Positions 33,082-44,422 are shown, counted from the stretch's first letter. The stretch: DNA of 64,000 nt from Echinarachnius parma (GCA_037951105.1 JBAMJV010005544.1:1-64000); one strand, 5' to 3'. A program made the numbers and translations. The notes: a model not told the origin generated them from the sequence alone.

Positions 33082-33335
33082 CACACTAAGAAAATAATAA
33101 AGGTTCAAATTTGCATCCTTAACGGTGCAAAACGCTGCTACAATATAACAGTACTTTTAATGGTGCAATTTTACACCAAAACGTTTGGTCTGCATCCTAT
33201 GGGGTGTACACATGTACCCTTAATGTGACAATACCCCAATTTCGGCTGCAGAATTGCACCCTTAATGGTACTGATATGGTAGCAGCGTTTTGAACCCTAA
33301 ATGTACTCTTATTTCTTAGTCTGTTAGTGTGTAGA
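33082..33335. mobile_element. Foldback MITE family E, copy 2
   Basis: Starts TACACACTAAGAAAATAA and ends TTATTTCTTAG...TTAGTGTGTA, so TA lies at both edges as in Tc1/mariner-type MITEs. AAAACGCTGCTACAATAT at left and ATGGTAGCAGCGTTTTG at right mirror each other. It is diverged from the copy at 21137. Confidence 0.65.
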
Positions 33336-33432
33336 GGTATGTGTGTGGACATCAAGTACACTAAGTACAGTAACATCGTCTTTTATTTGAACACTATAAA
33401 CGCGTTTTGGAGACAGGAACTGATATCGGCAT

Positions 33433-34268
33433 TTAAAGAGACCTAGTAACATTGTCCAAATCCTCAAAACTTACTTGGATCTATTTAACGGTTCTCACAT
33501 TCCTCATTGTATTCGTATTACCAATAGAAGCATGGAACATCTTTTGGTTTTGCCAAATTACTCCTCCGTTATAAAGATATGCATGATTTAAAAGTTCAGA
33601 TTTAAAACTATCTACTGGATAGTTAACAAAATGTGTACAAAGTCAGTGCAATGAGAATAGCAAATATCACTTTGCATTTTCACTCGTAATTCGGCCATAT
33701 AACATCCATTTAATGTGAAAGCTTTACCCATTTATACTGTATGTGGATAACAATACCCACGCTTGCTTACACAGTAAAACAAAATTAAACAACTTTTTAA
33801 CCCAACCAAAAACGCTGTTTAAGCCGGTCCCTCTAACAACGTTGTTTAACATTTTGAACAACCAAGATCTTGGTTGTTCAAAATTTTAAACAATGTTGTT
33901 AGAGGGACCGGCTTAAACAGCCAAAACAGGTGTTTAAGCCTGTCCCTCTAACAACATTGTTTAGAATTTTGAACAACCAAGATCTTGGTTGTTCAAAATT
34001 TTAAACAACGTTGTTAGAGGGACCGGCTTAAACAGCGTTTTTGGTTGTTTAAAAAGTTGTTTAATTTTTTTTTACTGTGTACAGTAGATTGTATCACCTG
34101 ACGAAGTGTTGCAGCGGCGCACAAAACGTCGTGATCTTTTAGATTCCTTATTGACCATACATTGCGAGACAAACGAATATCACTAGCGATATTATTTTCG
34201 ATAATACCCATTTTATTACTCATTTATCACGTTTTGTACTTGTCAACAAAGTTACTAAATCTCTTTAA
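33433..34268 (-). mobile_element. TTAA-MITE family C copy interrupted by a palindromic MITE
   Basis: TTAA lies at 33433 and 34265. The left piece (33433-33767) has TAACATTGTCCAAATCCTC, AATAGAAGCATGGAACAT, and CAGTGCAATGAG. The right piece (34205-34268) has CATTTATCACGTTTTGTAC and GTTACTAAATCTCTTTAA. The 310-bp element at 33770 and about 120 bp of other sequence lie between. Confidence 0.7.
33770..34079. mobile_element. TA-flanked palindromic MITE (Tc1/mariner-like)
   Basis: TA dinucleotides flank the element (33768-33769, 34080-34081). Ends are CACAGTAAAACAAAATTAAA and its imperfect inverse TTTTTTTTTACTGTG. The interior is two consecutive ~115-bp palindromes, each centred on AACAACCAAGATCTTGGTTG with GTCCCTCTAACAAC arms. 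Almost the whole 310 bp is self-complementary. TA duplication fits Tc1/mariner; it has no coding capacity. Confidence 0.85.
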
Positions 34269-34289
34269 ATGTCGCTGTAACTTGTTTTT

Positions 34290-34735
34290 AGTATATCATA
34301 TTTTGGATATGATTAAAAACTTTGTTTTAATCTTCATATTGTTACTCCTGTACACAATGTTGGATTTTAGTGATGGTGAATTTGATTTGGTGCACCTGGT
34401 TATCAAGAACCAACGTCCGCTTCCTCTTTTTGTTTTTGCTTGCTTGACTCAAATATTTTTAATTAAAGTATTCGAAATTGTATTATTATTTAGATTTACA
34501 CTATCTACATTACTATAAAGGGTTGTCCATTCTATTCAAGCATTTGCTTTGCGGGCTTCCTATATACTACTATGTTATATATACCAAACCTAGTCCATCT
34601 TATTTACGTAATTATGTCATATTTTATTAATTTTGCATTTGAATATTTCATAACTTGATGTTGTTTTATATATTGGAAATAAAATTGAAATTGAAATTGA
34701 ATTGAAATAAAAAATTGAAATTAGTATGGGAAATG
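34290..34735 (+). mobile_element. Possible non-LTR retroposon 3' end
   Basis: AT-rich sequence ends in GGAAATAAAATTGAAATTGA and further ATTGAA units (to about 34722), a tail style seen at the 3' ends of many LINEs. No reverse-transcriptase motif is visible upstream. An 118-codon hydrophobic frame here overlaps a MITE end and is not accepted as a gene. Confidence 0.35.
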
Positions 34736-34739
34736 TGAT

Positions 34740-36450
34740 TTACACTCTGTAATTGTCTACAAGCGGCAATTCATAATTATTAACCATGATTTACATAAAC
34801 TGTGGTTTAAAACATGCTTTGCATAAAGTAACACACTTTTGTGTATTCCAGCCAATGTTAATGTGAGCAATATAACTTCCAGCTTATTACGGTATACAAT
34901 CTATTTCCAAAGTTTCCTTAATAATAATTGGTTAATATCCAGAAATTTTGAATATACGTGGGTGCTAAACTTTCATTTTTATATTTGTAAACATAACGTA
35001 AAATATGAAAACAAAACTATCACAGATTCCTGCTAACTGCGGTACGATAAGTCTCCAGTTTCTTTAATTAATATTTGGAAATAAACACGACACGAATAAT
35101 TTATTTTAGAGACGTATACGTACATGCTTATAAATTTGAACATTAAGAAAAATAGCACTTCAACCAGTCACATGGAATATACAGACATTAACCATATCGT
35201 ATACACTAGCATGCAAAATTCATGCCAGTTCTATATGTATTAATGACATGCAAATGTCCATTGTTGACACTGAACGAGTTAAGGTAACAACACCATTTAA
35301 TTAGATTGCATCTATAAAGGCGACATTAAATTATGACGACAATGTTATTCCTCCTCTGTTATGGCAACCGCAATAAATGCCCGGCGACGGTCAATTGCAT
35401 CACGCATTTTCATCGACGCCCATGGTCGTATTTTAATATAAATTGGAATGTCGTTTATAAATAAATGGTGGAAAATGATGTTTGATATAATTATGTTGGT
35501 GGTCAATGTTATTTCGTATGTGCCTCGGAATAATATGAAAAATACGATGCGTTTACATAAACTTACCTTGCCCTAAAATATGCGTTTTGAAACGTGGGCC
35601 AGAGCAATATTTTCTCTTGGCAAAAGATAACACCCAAACAACGTTTCATACCGCTGATTTTGGGTTAGATAAACGCAGTCACTGCCATGGTAGAGCTATA
35701 GTATTAAAAGTTCGTTGTCAAGATCACGCAAGATTTGTTTTCTCCTTTATATTATACTTCTATGTAAACATCAATCATAAATTCAAAAATTACATCGATG
35801 ACGCACAGTCAAGGTAACCGTAATTATGATTAAGGGATGATTGTAAATCAGCGGAAATGTAAATGAAAAGCACCGGGTTTTAATATCATTCAGAGAGAAT
35901 TTGTTATATTTGATTAGGATAACTGGTGATGGCTATCGGTGGCGTAGTATAAGGAGTAGGGAGTGGGAGTCGAGGGGATAATATAAATCCACCCCTTTGA
36001 ACTCCGCCCTCCTTTTGGGGGAATTATACATGTATCATTAAAGGTCACCTTGATAACTGGCACGCACAATGCTATACAATAACCACACTCCAATCCTTCC
36101 ACGGATCCCCATTTAAACACATGGGTAGAGAGCAGCGATAGATGGTAAATTGTCTCGCTAACAAGTGATTTTTAACTACCGTATTGTGTGTGTATAATTT
36201 GCTTTAAAAATTAATTTGTTACACATGACAAAGTTAATTTGTGCAATATTTCCCAGATCATCCGACTTCTGACGATTTTTCTTCACAATTGAACACTGTC
36301 ATGTATGTATTACTTGTGTGTGCATTGTGAACTGCTTTTAATAATTGTTTTTAGGTAATTCCTGTCTAAAATAAAAAAATATTATCTGCGAGTTCTTCGC
36401 GTAAGCTGTATTTAAAAGCAATATACTTTTCTTTGGTTCTAGAAGCGGCT
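34740..36450. other. No gene seen
   Basis: Mostly AT-rich unique-looking sequence. A GGTGGCGTAGTATAAGGAG phrase at 35938 resembles hAT-like ends but has no partner that I can identify. Confidence 0.4.
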
Positions 36451-36455
36451 CACAA

Positions 36456-36626
36456 GGGCCCCGTTGCAGAAAGAGATGCAATCGATTGTATATAAGTTAC
36501 AAAGTTAATTTAAGTCAGATCATGTGTTCTAAATGCGCGAATCTGATTGGCTGAAACACGCAAAGTTTCTGACTTACTATAAATTGCAACTTACAATCGA
36601 TTGTATCTCTTTCTGCAACGGGGCCC
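36456..36626. mobile_element. Palindromic MITE family G, copy 2
   Basis: The ends GGGCCCCGTTGCAGAAAGAG and CTCTTTCTGCAACGGGGCCC are a perfect 20-bp inverse pair. Inside are CAATCGATTGTA and AAATGCGCGAATCTGATTGG. Same family as 27310-27445, with longer arms preserved. Confidence 0.85.
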
Positions 36627-36637
36627 TGGTCACCCCC

Positions 36638-36706
36638 AAGAAATCCCCGAATCCCGAATCCCCGAATCCCGGCCGAATCTCGAATCCCAAATCCCCGAAT
36701 ACGCCA
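36638..36706. repeat. CCCGAAT heptamer-type tandem repeat
   Basis: ATCCCCGAATCCCGAATCCC-style units repeat about eight times immediately after the family G MITE. Confidence 0.7.
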
Positions 36707-36729
36707 ACTTACCTGCTTACGGTTAGTTC

Positions 36730-37685
36730 TTTAAATCTGCGTATTCTACACGTCGTTATGATAAGTAATTGAATTGTTGACAACTATTGGACAAATTTTT
36801 AAAAAGGGTTCTATAAACACTGATTTAAAAAAGTCCAACTAAAGTACTGTAATGTGATAAACGTGATAACTTTTAAACGGTTTTATGCAAAAACTATTTG
36901 CGGATTCTAGATGTTACGATAATTGATTTGAATCGTGAAAAAATATAGGATAGTCGGATACACATATCAAGGGACCTTTTGAATGTTAGCATTCATGTTA
37001 AGAAAACATTTGTTGATATAATAACCATGGTATTTTTTATTGATTACATTACCATACATAATTTAATTTGAAAAGTTAGAAATACTTGACAAAAAAAACC
37101 CCATACCGAGCGACCTTTTAAAATTCATGTTCAAATATTTGTCAATATGTAAACCACGGTAGATTTTGTTTTAGCCAATGCCAGATTTTTTTTAAAATGT
37201 TGAAACTATTCGCAAAAACTCGGCATGCTAAGACCCCTTCCAGGATCCATATTTTTAAAACAGCATGTATTATCATTATCGTGAACTTTAGTTTCATTTA
37301 TCGCATTTTAAATATCTATAAACATCCTTATACGGTACGAAGAAAATTAATGATGTATATACTGCGATCATTGACGAAATTAAATTGACGAATTATATGA
37401 ATTCATAATACCAGGATATATATTAAAATCTATGATTACACAAAGTCATTGTTTATTGTTGTTAACATTTGTATCACATTCTATATTAGCTGATTGTTAG
37501 AAATCACCAAAGAGTACAAATTATTTACAAATTCTTACAGCAAAGCAATGCAAAAAGAAAAACAACTTTTCAAAACTATCAACATGTAGGCCTAGAAGGC
37601 CTACAGTGTAGTTAGTATAAAATGGATTATAAAAACAACATATTTATTTGTATTTAATTGAAAAGGGTCTCACAAGTACTCCCAC
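36730..37685. other. No gene seen
   Basis: AT-rich sequence without supportable features. Confidence 0.5.
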
Positions 37686-37690
37686 AGTCA

Positions 37691-38262
37691 TTAAAGGGAT
37701 CTAGTAACTTTGTTGACATGTGCAAAAAGTGATAAATGGTTGATACAATGCGTATGTCGTGATCTGAGTAATGTCCACCGAATAATGTGTGAAAATGTCT
37801 CATTAAATGGATGTTATATGGCTGAGTATATGAGCGAAATGCAAAATGATATTCACTGACTCATTCCACTGACTTTTAACACGGTTATGACTATCTAATG
37901 GATAGTTAAAAATCTGAACACTTCAATCGTAAATATCTTTTTAAGAAAGGGGACATTCGAAAAACTGCAAGTTATCCCATGCTTCTACTGTTAATAGAAG
38001 CAAACTCCGCTAGTATGCTCCCCTGGGATTTGAGATGGTGCACAGGATAATTGTGCGGGTTTGAACTGTACCTGATGACCAAGGGTAATAATGCGCCTCT
38101 GAAAAGGGCACCTAGATACATGGCGCTCCATAAATACTATATATTTTGGTTTAATTATTAGTAGTATTATTAATACGTAGCCTATACAACGATTTAATGA
38201 AAGAACAGCTAGAGTTCCAAGTAAAATTCGAGGATTTGGACAATGTTACAAGATCCCTTTAA
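37691..38262 (+). mobile_element. TTAA-MITE family C copy split by a SINE-like insertion
   Basis: TTAA lies at 37691 and 38259. It begins TTAAAGGGATCTAGTAACTT and ends GATTTGGACAATGTTACAAG then ATCCCTTTAA. About 175 bp is inserted after CTGTTAATA at 37989-37997; the remainder resumes at about 38176. Confidence 0.8.
37997..38169 (+). mobile_element. SINE-like insertion inside a MITE
   Basis: A 6-bp direct repeat TTAATA flanks the insert (37991-37996, 38170-38175). The insert contains CGGGTTTGAACTG, which resembles a polymerase III B box. It ends in GGCGCTCCATAAATACTATA followed by an A/T-rich tail, a common SINE/LINE 3' form. I could not fit a full tRNA-type promoter, so a SINE is likely but unproven. 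Confidence 0.5.
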
Positions 38263-38269
38263 ATAGAAT

Positions 38270-39230
38270 AGCGCATCCAAGTCTATTTCTAAATCTCATC
38301 CGTCCGCCCAAAATAATCCAAAGCGGAAGTAGAACACTTTTAAACTTGACACCAGGGAAATGAAAAAATCGCGGAAAAAAAAAGTGACAAAAAAGAAGAA
38401 GATACAAGAGAGAAAAAGAAACAAGATCCGAGTGAAAAACAATACCGAAAAATAATGATTCTAGTTGCGTGGCATCGCTGAGTACGAGCGGTTCTTAGCT
38501 GGAGTCTCCCCGGGGGAGTTGTCCGCCCTTGATCCGACGCCACTCCATTTGTTGTTTGCTTTTCCTCAGCTTGATGATAGGACCCTATTTTTGAATTGAA
38601 ATGACGTCAAGGGGTATTTTAGCCCAGATAAAGTGAAAGTAGTAGTGGTGTAATGATAACAAATTAGGAGGTGGGTGGGGGGGGGGGGGGGGGACAAAGC
38701 GATAGAGAGTATGGGGGAGTGTATGAGATGGGGTATCTACCCCTCCCACGCATGCACAAGGCAAGTTCATTTTGGAATTTGTAGTATTTAACACGTGCTT
38801 TTGGAGCGGTTAAACTGACCAGTTGTCACTGCATAAAGATGCGTGTGTATATCAGTAATTTTAGACCACTGTACCACATTTGCATCTTACGGAGGGGGAG
38901 GGGGGGGGGGGGGTGCAGCCCCCAAGCTTCCTTCAATCCCTGCGCCAATTGTAAGCAGGGTCAAACTGATGGAGGGCAGGAAAATGGGGCACGCTTGCCA
39001 ACAAGAGGATGACAACGTTAGCCAACAAATATGTTTGTGCCTCTCTTTTTGTCAAAATAATGAGGACTATGGGGGGGGGGGGGGGGGGGCGGCTGCCCAG
39101 ATTTGCAACCAGTAAACAATTACCCATCAAAAGCACTCACTTCCGATTGTTTTTTTTTAAATAACACTGTCACAAACATTTTACGTTGTTGTTCTGAGAT
39201 AGTAGTAGATACCCTTTACACTAGCAAAAT
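38270..39230. repeat. Poly-G tracts at 38678-38693, 38894-38912, 39071-39089; no gene
   Basis: Three G tracts of 16-19 nt lie within 420 bp, each in otherwise ordinary sequence. The short frames across them are low complexity. Confidence 0.6.
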
Positions 39231-39299
39231 ATTTTTCTGCTGACACAATAGCTGTTTTCAAACAGTGTATGAGCAGGTTACATTCGCGCCTTGTTCACA

Positions 39300-39695
39300 G
39301 TGCCAACACTCATCACACTGTGAACACACTGTGAGACACAAATGTTTTCACAGTGTGATAAATAGTCTGCTCATACTGCATTCACTGTGTATATAAGTGT
39401 GCTCAAAGTATTTTCACAGCGATGGGTAGATGCCGATACGGCGATAAAGAGCAAACTTAACATGATTTAAACTGTGTGTTCACAAATAGAACCACAGTGT
39501 GGACCAGGATGTATACACACAAAAATAGTCTGCTTACACTGTGTATATTATAACAGTGTTCATGAATAGTATTTTCACAGCGACGGGCAGATGCCGATAC
39601 TGTGATTAAGCGCGAAGTTAACATGATTTTACACAGTGCGTTCACATAGTGATCCAAAGTGTTGAACACGATGTGTTCACACTGTGAGAGACTTT
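39300..39695. repeat. Two ~160-bp tandem units rich in CACAGTGTG
   Basis: GTATTTTCACAGCGATGGG at 39408 and GTATTTTCACAGCGACGGGC at 39568 begin two alignable blocks, each continuing AGATGCCGATAC and TTAACATGATTT. Self-complementary TTCACACTGTGA-like motifs recur at least eight times and could fold. Confidence 0.7.
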
Positions 39696-39783
39696 GTTAT
39701 TTCCGGTAGGTATCATAATTATCAGCACTCTGAAAGTCAACCCGTTCCCTTCTTGATTATAAAATCCCCATTGATTTCGTACA

Positions 39784-40003
39784 CAGCCCACCAGGTTCCC
39801 GTAGGCAAGGGATTAAATAGTGTTTAGTAGGTTAACATCTTCAGTAGATGTCTATAACATACGATCCGATCCGATCCGACTATACCATCTACGGATCTGA
39901 ACTATAATAGAGGCCTCAAATACACATGTCTTGCTTAAGTTCAGATACGCAGTTGTTTGTCGGGTCGGAATCGGATCGTGCTATGTGCGGTGGGCTTTAC
40001 AGC
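39784..40003. mobile_element. Foldback element, family M copy 2
   Basis: The ends are CAGCCCACC and GGTGGGCTTT in inverse orientation, with ACGATCCGATCCGATCCGAC and GGGTCGGAATCGGATCGT inside. It is related to 30950-31120. Confidence 0.5.
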
Positions 40004-40036
40004 CGATCTGCACGATTGCTCATTTGCACATGAACA

Positions 40037-40179
40037 CTTAAAGGTAATTTGGATCCTTATAATCAGATGGGCAGTGCCATCTTGTGAACGCCTTACGCAC
40101 GGTGCGAAACTCAGTGTTTATGTAGGTCGCACAAACTAGCCTAGTTAAAATGGCAACCCGCGGTGCAGCAGCCCCACGC
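40037..40179 (-). mobile_element. Family Q, copy 2, reverse
   Basis: This is the reverse complement of the 6532 element. TTAAAGGTAATT lies at the left edge, then GTGCCATCTTGTGAACGCC, ACTAGCCTAGTTAAAATGGC and GCAGCCCCACGC. Diverged, with the far TTAA lost. Confidence 0.6.
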
Positions 40180-40785
40180 AAAATGCTCACAAGTATGAAT
40201 ATTAATTTATACACGCGCGTGCATGCGGGTTGCACTGATTTACGCTTGACATTTTGGAAATGTATTAACAAAAATATATATTTAGGCATAGACAATTTCC
40301 GGGCATTTCTGGCTATTATTAAATCAGATGACATACTCTTTCCTACCCACTTTATCAAACGTTGTTTTATAAAATCGTCTTTTCTAACGTTTTCATCCCG
40401 TTTTCATGCCAATAGAAATAAGGAGGCGACGTAAGCCCTATATAGATTTTTTTACAACTTAATGTCAGTATTACTATCAAGTGGAATGTATTAATTCATT
40501 CACAATCGCATACATCTTACAAGAAGGTCTTTGATGAATGGATATAAATGGAATTGGGTCATTGTGCATCCCATACATGAAGCTGTTTTACATTTTACCG
40601 AAATGTCGAATAAGTCAGTGATTTCGCAGTATTTGATTAATTGTAATTTCACATTTGAAATATACAAGGGTGAAAGAGATGAATATGAGAAATATGTAAC
40701 TCGGTTATTATTTTAAATGTCTTGCCGACAAATGGTGACTGAGTCATATTCAACTGGTTACACGTCATCTACCCCTGCAAAAAAT
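40180..40785. other. No gene seen
   Basis: Short frames of 60-94 codons occur but show no recognisable domain, and one begins inside a repeat. Confidence 0.4.
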
Positions 40786-40790
40786 ACCTC

Positions 40791-41181
40791 TTAAAGGGAT
40801 CTATAGTAACTTTGTTGACAAGTGCAAAATGTGATGGGTGATTAATAAATTGCGTGTTGGTGAGATCTGATTATGTCCACAAAGTAATGTGTGAAAATGT
40901 CACGTTAATTGGATGTTTTTTGGGGCCGAAAAATGAGCAAAAATGCAAAGTGATATTCATTAACTCAATGAAATTACTCTGTTCACGGCTTAAATTATCC
41001 CGTAGATAGTTTAACAGCTGAACACTTCAATCGTAAATATCTTTTGAACGAAATGGAAATTTGAAAAACCGAAACCTGTCCCGTGCTGATATTGTTAAAA
41101 TGAACATGACAAGGTATGAGAGAACCACTAGAGTTCGAAGTAAGTTTTGAGGATTTGGATAAGGTTACTTAGTCCCTTTAA
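40791..41181 (+). mobile_element. TTAA-MITE family C, complete uninterrupted copy
   Basis: TTAA lies at 40791 and 41178. The ends TTAAAGGGATCTATAGTAAC and GTTACTTAGTCCCTTTAA are near-inverse. At 391 bp it serves as a reference length for the family. Its right TTAA is shared with the family O element that starts there. Confidence 0.85.
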
Positions 41182-41815
41182 AGGGACAGGTCCACTTTTA
41201 CAAAACGTCTGAACAGCTTTCAGTTGACGGATGGGGATCAATGTAACACGCAAAAAAAAAAAATCAGAGCGAACAGTCCTCTAATTTGGATTCTACGAAT
41301 GAAAAACGAATGCGTCCCTCCATTTAAACTCTATATCGGTCAATAAAGGAGTTCAACTGATTTAGCATAATATTACAACAATATAGTACTAATTTTCGTA
41401 AAGGTATTGTGAAGCCGACATTTGTTAACGTATGTCACGGAAAAAGATCTCAAGAAAGAACATATAATTACATGTAGTCAGTTTAAGCGATGTTTGGGTG
41501 TGTTGCTTGGTAAACGCTCACACATCCTACTTATGCGCGGGTCACGTAGCTAGCGCGGGTCACGTAGGGGTCATGCATACCGATCTGGCACTCCGTGAAA
41601 TCTTACTGAAAACTTACTGACTGGCCGAAAATACGTATGTACCTAATTAACCGACGTCCCTCAGTTTAATCAGTTTTAGGTCTATAACTCCACGAAAAAG
41701 AGATTTCAAGCCCTAATTTTTTCAGGCATGCTATTAAATGACATTTCCTTTCATATAAGACAATAACCTCGCAACTTTTGAATTTTGGCTTGCAAAAGAG
41801 GATCTCTCCCTTTAA
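41178..41815. mobile_element. TTAA-bounded element, family O
   Basis: TTAA lies at 41178 and 41812. Ends are TTAAAGGGACAGGTCCACTT and, reverse-complemented, TTAAAGGGAGAGATCCTCTT. No reading frame. A direct repeat GCGCGGGTCACGTAG occurs twice near 41535 and 41553. It was inserted at, or created, the TTAA shared with the preceding family C copy. Confidence 0.6.
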
Positions 41816-42095
41816 GGTTCATCGCCAAAGAGTTTACAATTTGATATTCGATTTTATCACCTTTGCATTTATTTTGACTACGATCTAAAAGCGTCCCTGG
41901 AACAATTTTCATATAATCATTATTATATTCCACATACTAATAATCTTGCTCTTCGATTGGTCAAAAGGTAATCACGTGAGGAAAAATAGTTTCGCCCATC
42001 ATTGATGGTTGAAGAAAACTTCGTTACACTGTGTAGATATCTTGGGTGAAAGTGCGTTGCACTCACTAGATAATTGGTAACGTACTATCTACACC

Positions 42096-42255
42096 CCGCG
42101 GTTGCATTGCATTGCTGTGGAGAATGTGTATTCAAATTCCGTACTATTCAGCACACCATAGAAGTATGACTCCAACACTGCCGTTGTAGGTACTGGGTAT
42201 TTAATATGGGATTTGAATAGCCACACACTGCACGGTCAATTCAATGCAACCGCGG
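42096..42255. mobile_element. Foldback repeat with CCGCGGTTGCATTG arms
   Basis: CCGCGGTTGCATTGCATTG at the left and CAATTCAATGCAACCGCGG at the right are inverse with one mismatch; TATTCAAAT phrases also mirror further in. Confidence 0.6.
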
Positions 42256-42649
42256 ATGAGTGGCGCGAATTACAAATGTAATACGTACGTACATGCACTG
42301 TATGTATCGTACACCGCTTGCCATGACTCTATTTGACGTTTAGACTTTAGAACTTTGACTTTTGAACTGTTTTAGTGTTTCATCATCATTAATTACAATT
42401 TGTTTGGAGTCTGACTTGGAGTTGGAGTTCACTTTCATTTTATATATAGACCCAAGTGCTAGCCTATAGCCTTTGGCTATGGAATTTTCATGGAGTTAAT
42501 TGGAATAGCATTGTTGGTAAGTAGATCAAAGTCTAGTACTAGGCCTAAACATTAAACAAAAATTAGATTGTCTTTCTCGTAGACCTAGCTACCAGTGAAA
42601 TGTTTCCAATGTAGAATATAAAGCAACTAATCACCTTTTGGTTTCAGGC

Positions 42650-42786
42650 GATGGGACAAACCATCACTTCCTCGGCGATCTGAATGTATACGCTATCTTT
42701 CCGAAGCGAAACGCTATCTTTCCTCAGCTTCGCTTCGGAAAGATAGCTACATCCAGATCGCCTTGGAAGTGATAGTTTGTCCCATC
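42650..42786. mobile_element. Palindromic element with ~65-bp arms
   Basis: GATGGGACAAACCATCACTT pairs with AAGTGATAGTTTGTCCCATC, followed inward by GGCGATCTGAATGTA and CTATCTTTCCGAAGCGAA in mirrored order. One copy only in this window. Confidence 0.75.
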
Positions 42787-42971
42787 ACATTCACCAACGG
42801 TAATTATTTGCTTACTATCTCCATGATTGGGGAAACATTTTAAAAAGTAAAATCCATTTCACTATTATGTTACTATAAGCTAAACAACAAGGTATAAGAT
42901 TAATCTGAACGCTCAAAGTAATTATGGTTAACTTTGATAACGTTAATGGATGACTTTTAAACGGGTAAAAT

Positions 42972-43176
42972 GTCAATAAATCTGGGCCACAGATTTATTC
43001 CGATTGGATATATTTATTGATATTTCATCCGTTTCTATACCGCTTTTGATCAAATAAAGTTTATTCTATCATTAAAATTGTACGCATTTTCAAATTTTAC
43101 ACTCAGTTTTTCATTATCTCACAACAAATTTATTTCGTGCAGCGCCCTCTATACCAAAACTTAACTACCCCTTTAA
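42972..43176 (-). mobile_element. TTAA-MITE family B, truncated reverse copy
   Basis: The right edge reads AGCGCCCTCTATACCAAAAC then TTAACTACCCCTTTAA, the inverse of the family B start. Internal TGATCAAATAAAGTTTATTC matches. The left half is missing. Confidence 0.7.
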
Positions 43177-43445
43177 GGTTTCGAATGGGGATATAAACCT
43201 TCCTACATGATGAACGTGGAAAGAGCCATGGGCGAATATTTGTTTTAATACATAACATAAAACAACCAATCATTTTAAATGTAACAATAAATAGGGCAAA
43301 TTACTCGACATAAAATAAAATCCACATCGACCGAATTGGGACACCAATTGGAACTGTATTGATCAAGATTGAGGGCCGTACGTGACAAGTTTTGATATAA
43401 TTGTGGTAATTCCGTTGTCCCCTTATATTCTTTACTGAGAAAAGA

Positions 43446-43850
43446 TTAAAGTGATCCATGTACTTTGTCTAACTCTACGAAAATTGCTTTGAGCTTCCAC
43501 ATTTCTCTTCTACCGTGTTGTTTAGCTTATGGTAAGAGAAGAATAAAATGGGGTTAGATTTGTTCAAACGTCCCTTTAGTATGAAGATATCTATCATTGA
43601 AAATCATTCAGCTCAAGACCGTCTACAGACGGTCATAAAGATCACGTTCGAATGAACGACAAAGAACTCAGAATTAGTTGTAAAATCTGACGCAAAATTT
43701 CGCTTTTTTTAACCGGGAAAGCAGTGTTCTTTTTCAATGAATCTTTCACACATCATTCGGACATATCTTACGATGATTTCGGTATAGGATTGAAGTCTCA
43801 AATGTAATTTCTGGCGATATCATTCTAACAAAGTACATTGATCACTTTAA
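43446..43850. mobile_element. TTAA-bounded MITE, family P
   Basis: TTAA lies at 43446 and 43847. Ends are TTAAAGTGATCCATGTACTT and, reverse-complemented, TTAAAGTGATCAATGTACTT, one mismatch in 20 bp. At 405 bp it is non-coding, and the only copy here. Confidence 0.75.
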
Positions 43851-44019
43851 CTGATGAGGACCTAATCAATTGGGAACCAATGTAGGTTGCTGTTACAATG
43901 TTTGTTGGGCCAGGGTGCTGAGGTCTTTAGCAAAAATATCATCCTAGATTTCATGTGCATGACAAGCCAACAAAAAAAACAAAAACATGAAGAAGGTCTG
44001 TACCTGCACCTCTACCCAC

Positions 44020-44250
44020 CATTACTTGCCCAAAACGTTAAATCTATTGCCTAAATATGGATGCCCTTACATACGTTGCCTGAATTTGATGTGACTTTTG
44101 CCCGAATAAAGGCATGCCTTGCCCGAATTTGAGGTGCCATTTGCCTGAATAATGACATGTGTTTGAGGTGCGAGAATTGGAGGTATCTTTTGCCCATAAT
44201 ATGCACCATTTGCCCCGATTTGAGGTGCCCTTTACCTGTTATTGTCGTTT
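44020..44250. repeat. Degenerate ~30-bp TTGCCCGAATTTGAGGTG repeat
   Basis: TTTGCCYGAATAA and TTTGAGGTGCC phrases alternate about seven times. Similar in style to the arrays at 1125 and 16660. Confidence 0.6.
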
Positions 44251-44271
44251 TTACACGGATTCATATAGGTG

Positions 44272-44422
44272 CCTATACAGGGTGGCCCCCCAAAACCGGA
44301 ACGGGGCACTTCCCAAAATAAAGTAACAAAATTATTATGTCCATCGGATAAGGTGTCTTTTCCAATAAAAAACTATATTTTGGGAAGTGCCACGTTCCGT
44401 TTTCTGGGCCACCCTGTATAGG
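44272..44422. mobile_element. TA-type palindromic element with CAGGGTGGCC ends
   Basis: CCTATACAGGGTGGCC at the left pairs with GGCCACCCTGTATAGG at the right. Inner AACGGGGCACTTCCCAAAAT pairs with ATTTTGGGAAGTGCCACGTT. The TATACAGGG edges fit a TA target. Confidence 0.75.

Noticed and set aside
34162-34518. 118-codon hydrophobic frame resembling a membrane protein
   Set aside because: It starts inside a MITE end, and its hydrophobicity follows from T-rich DNA; no family features.
39000-39700. Possible CRISPR-like or iteron-like array
   Set aside because: Repeats are two long diverged tandem units, not short repeats with unique spacers, and the context is eukaryotic.
42430-42520. TTTATATATAG followed by TTGGTAAGTAG, a possible TATA box and first exon
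   Set aside because: Both motifs are present, but there is no CpG enrichment. The only downstream acceptor (TTGGTTTCAG at 42638) abuts a palindromic mobile element. Chance is more likely.
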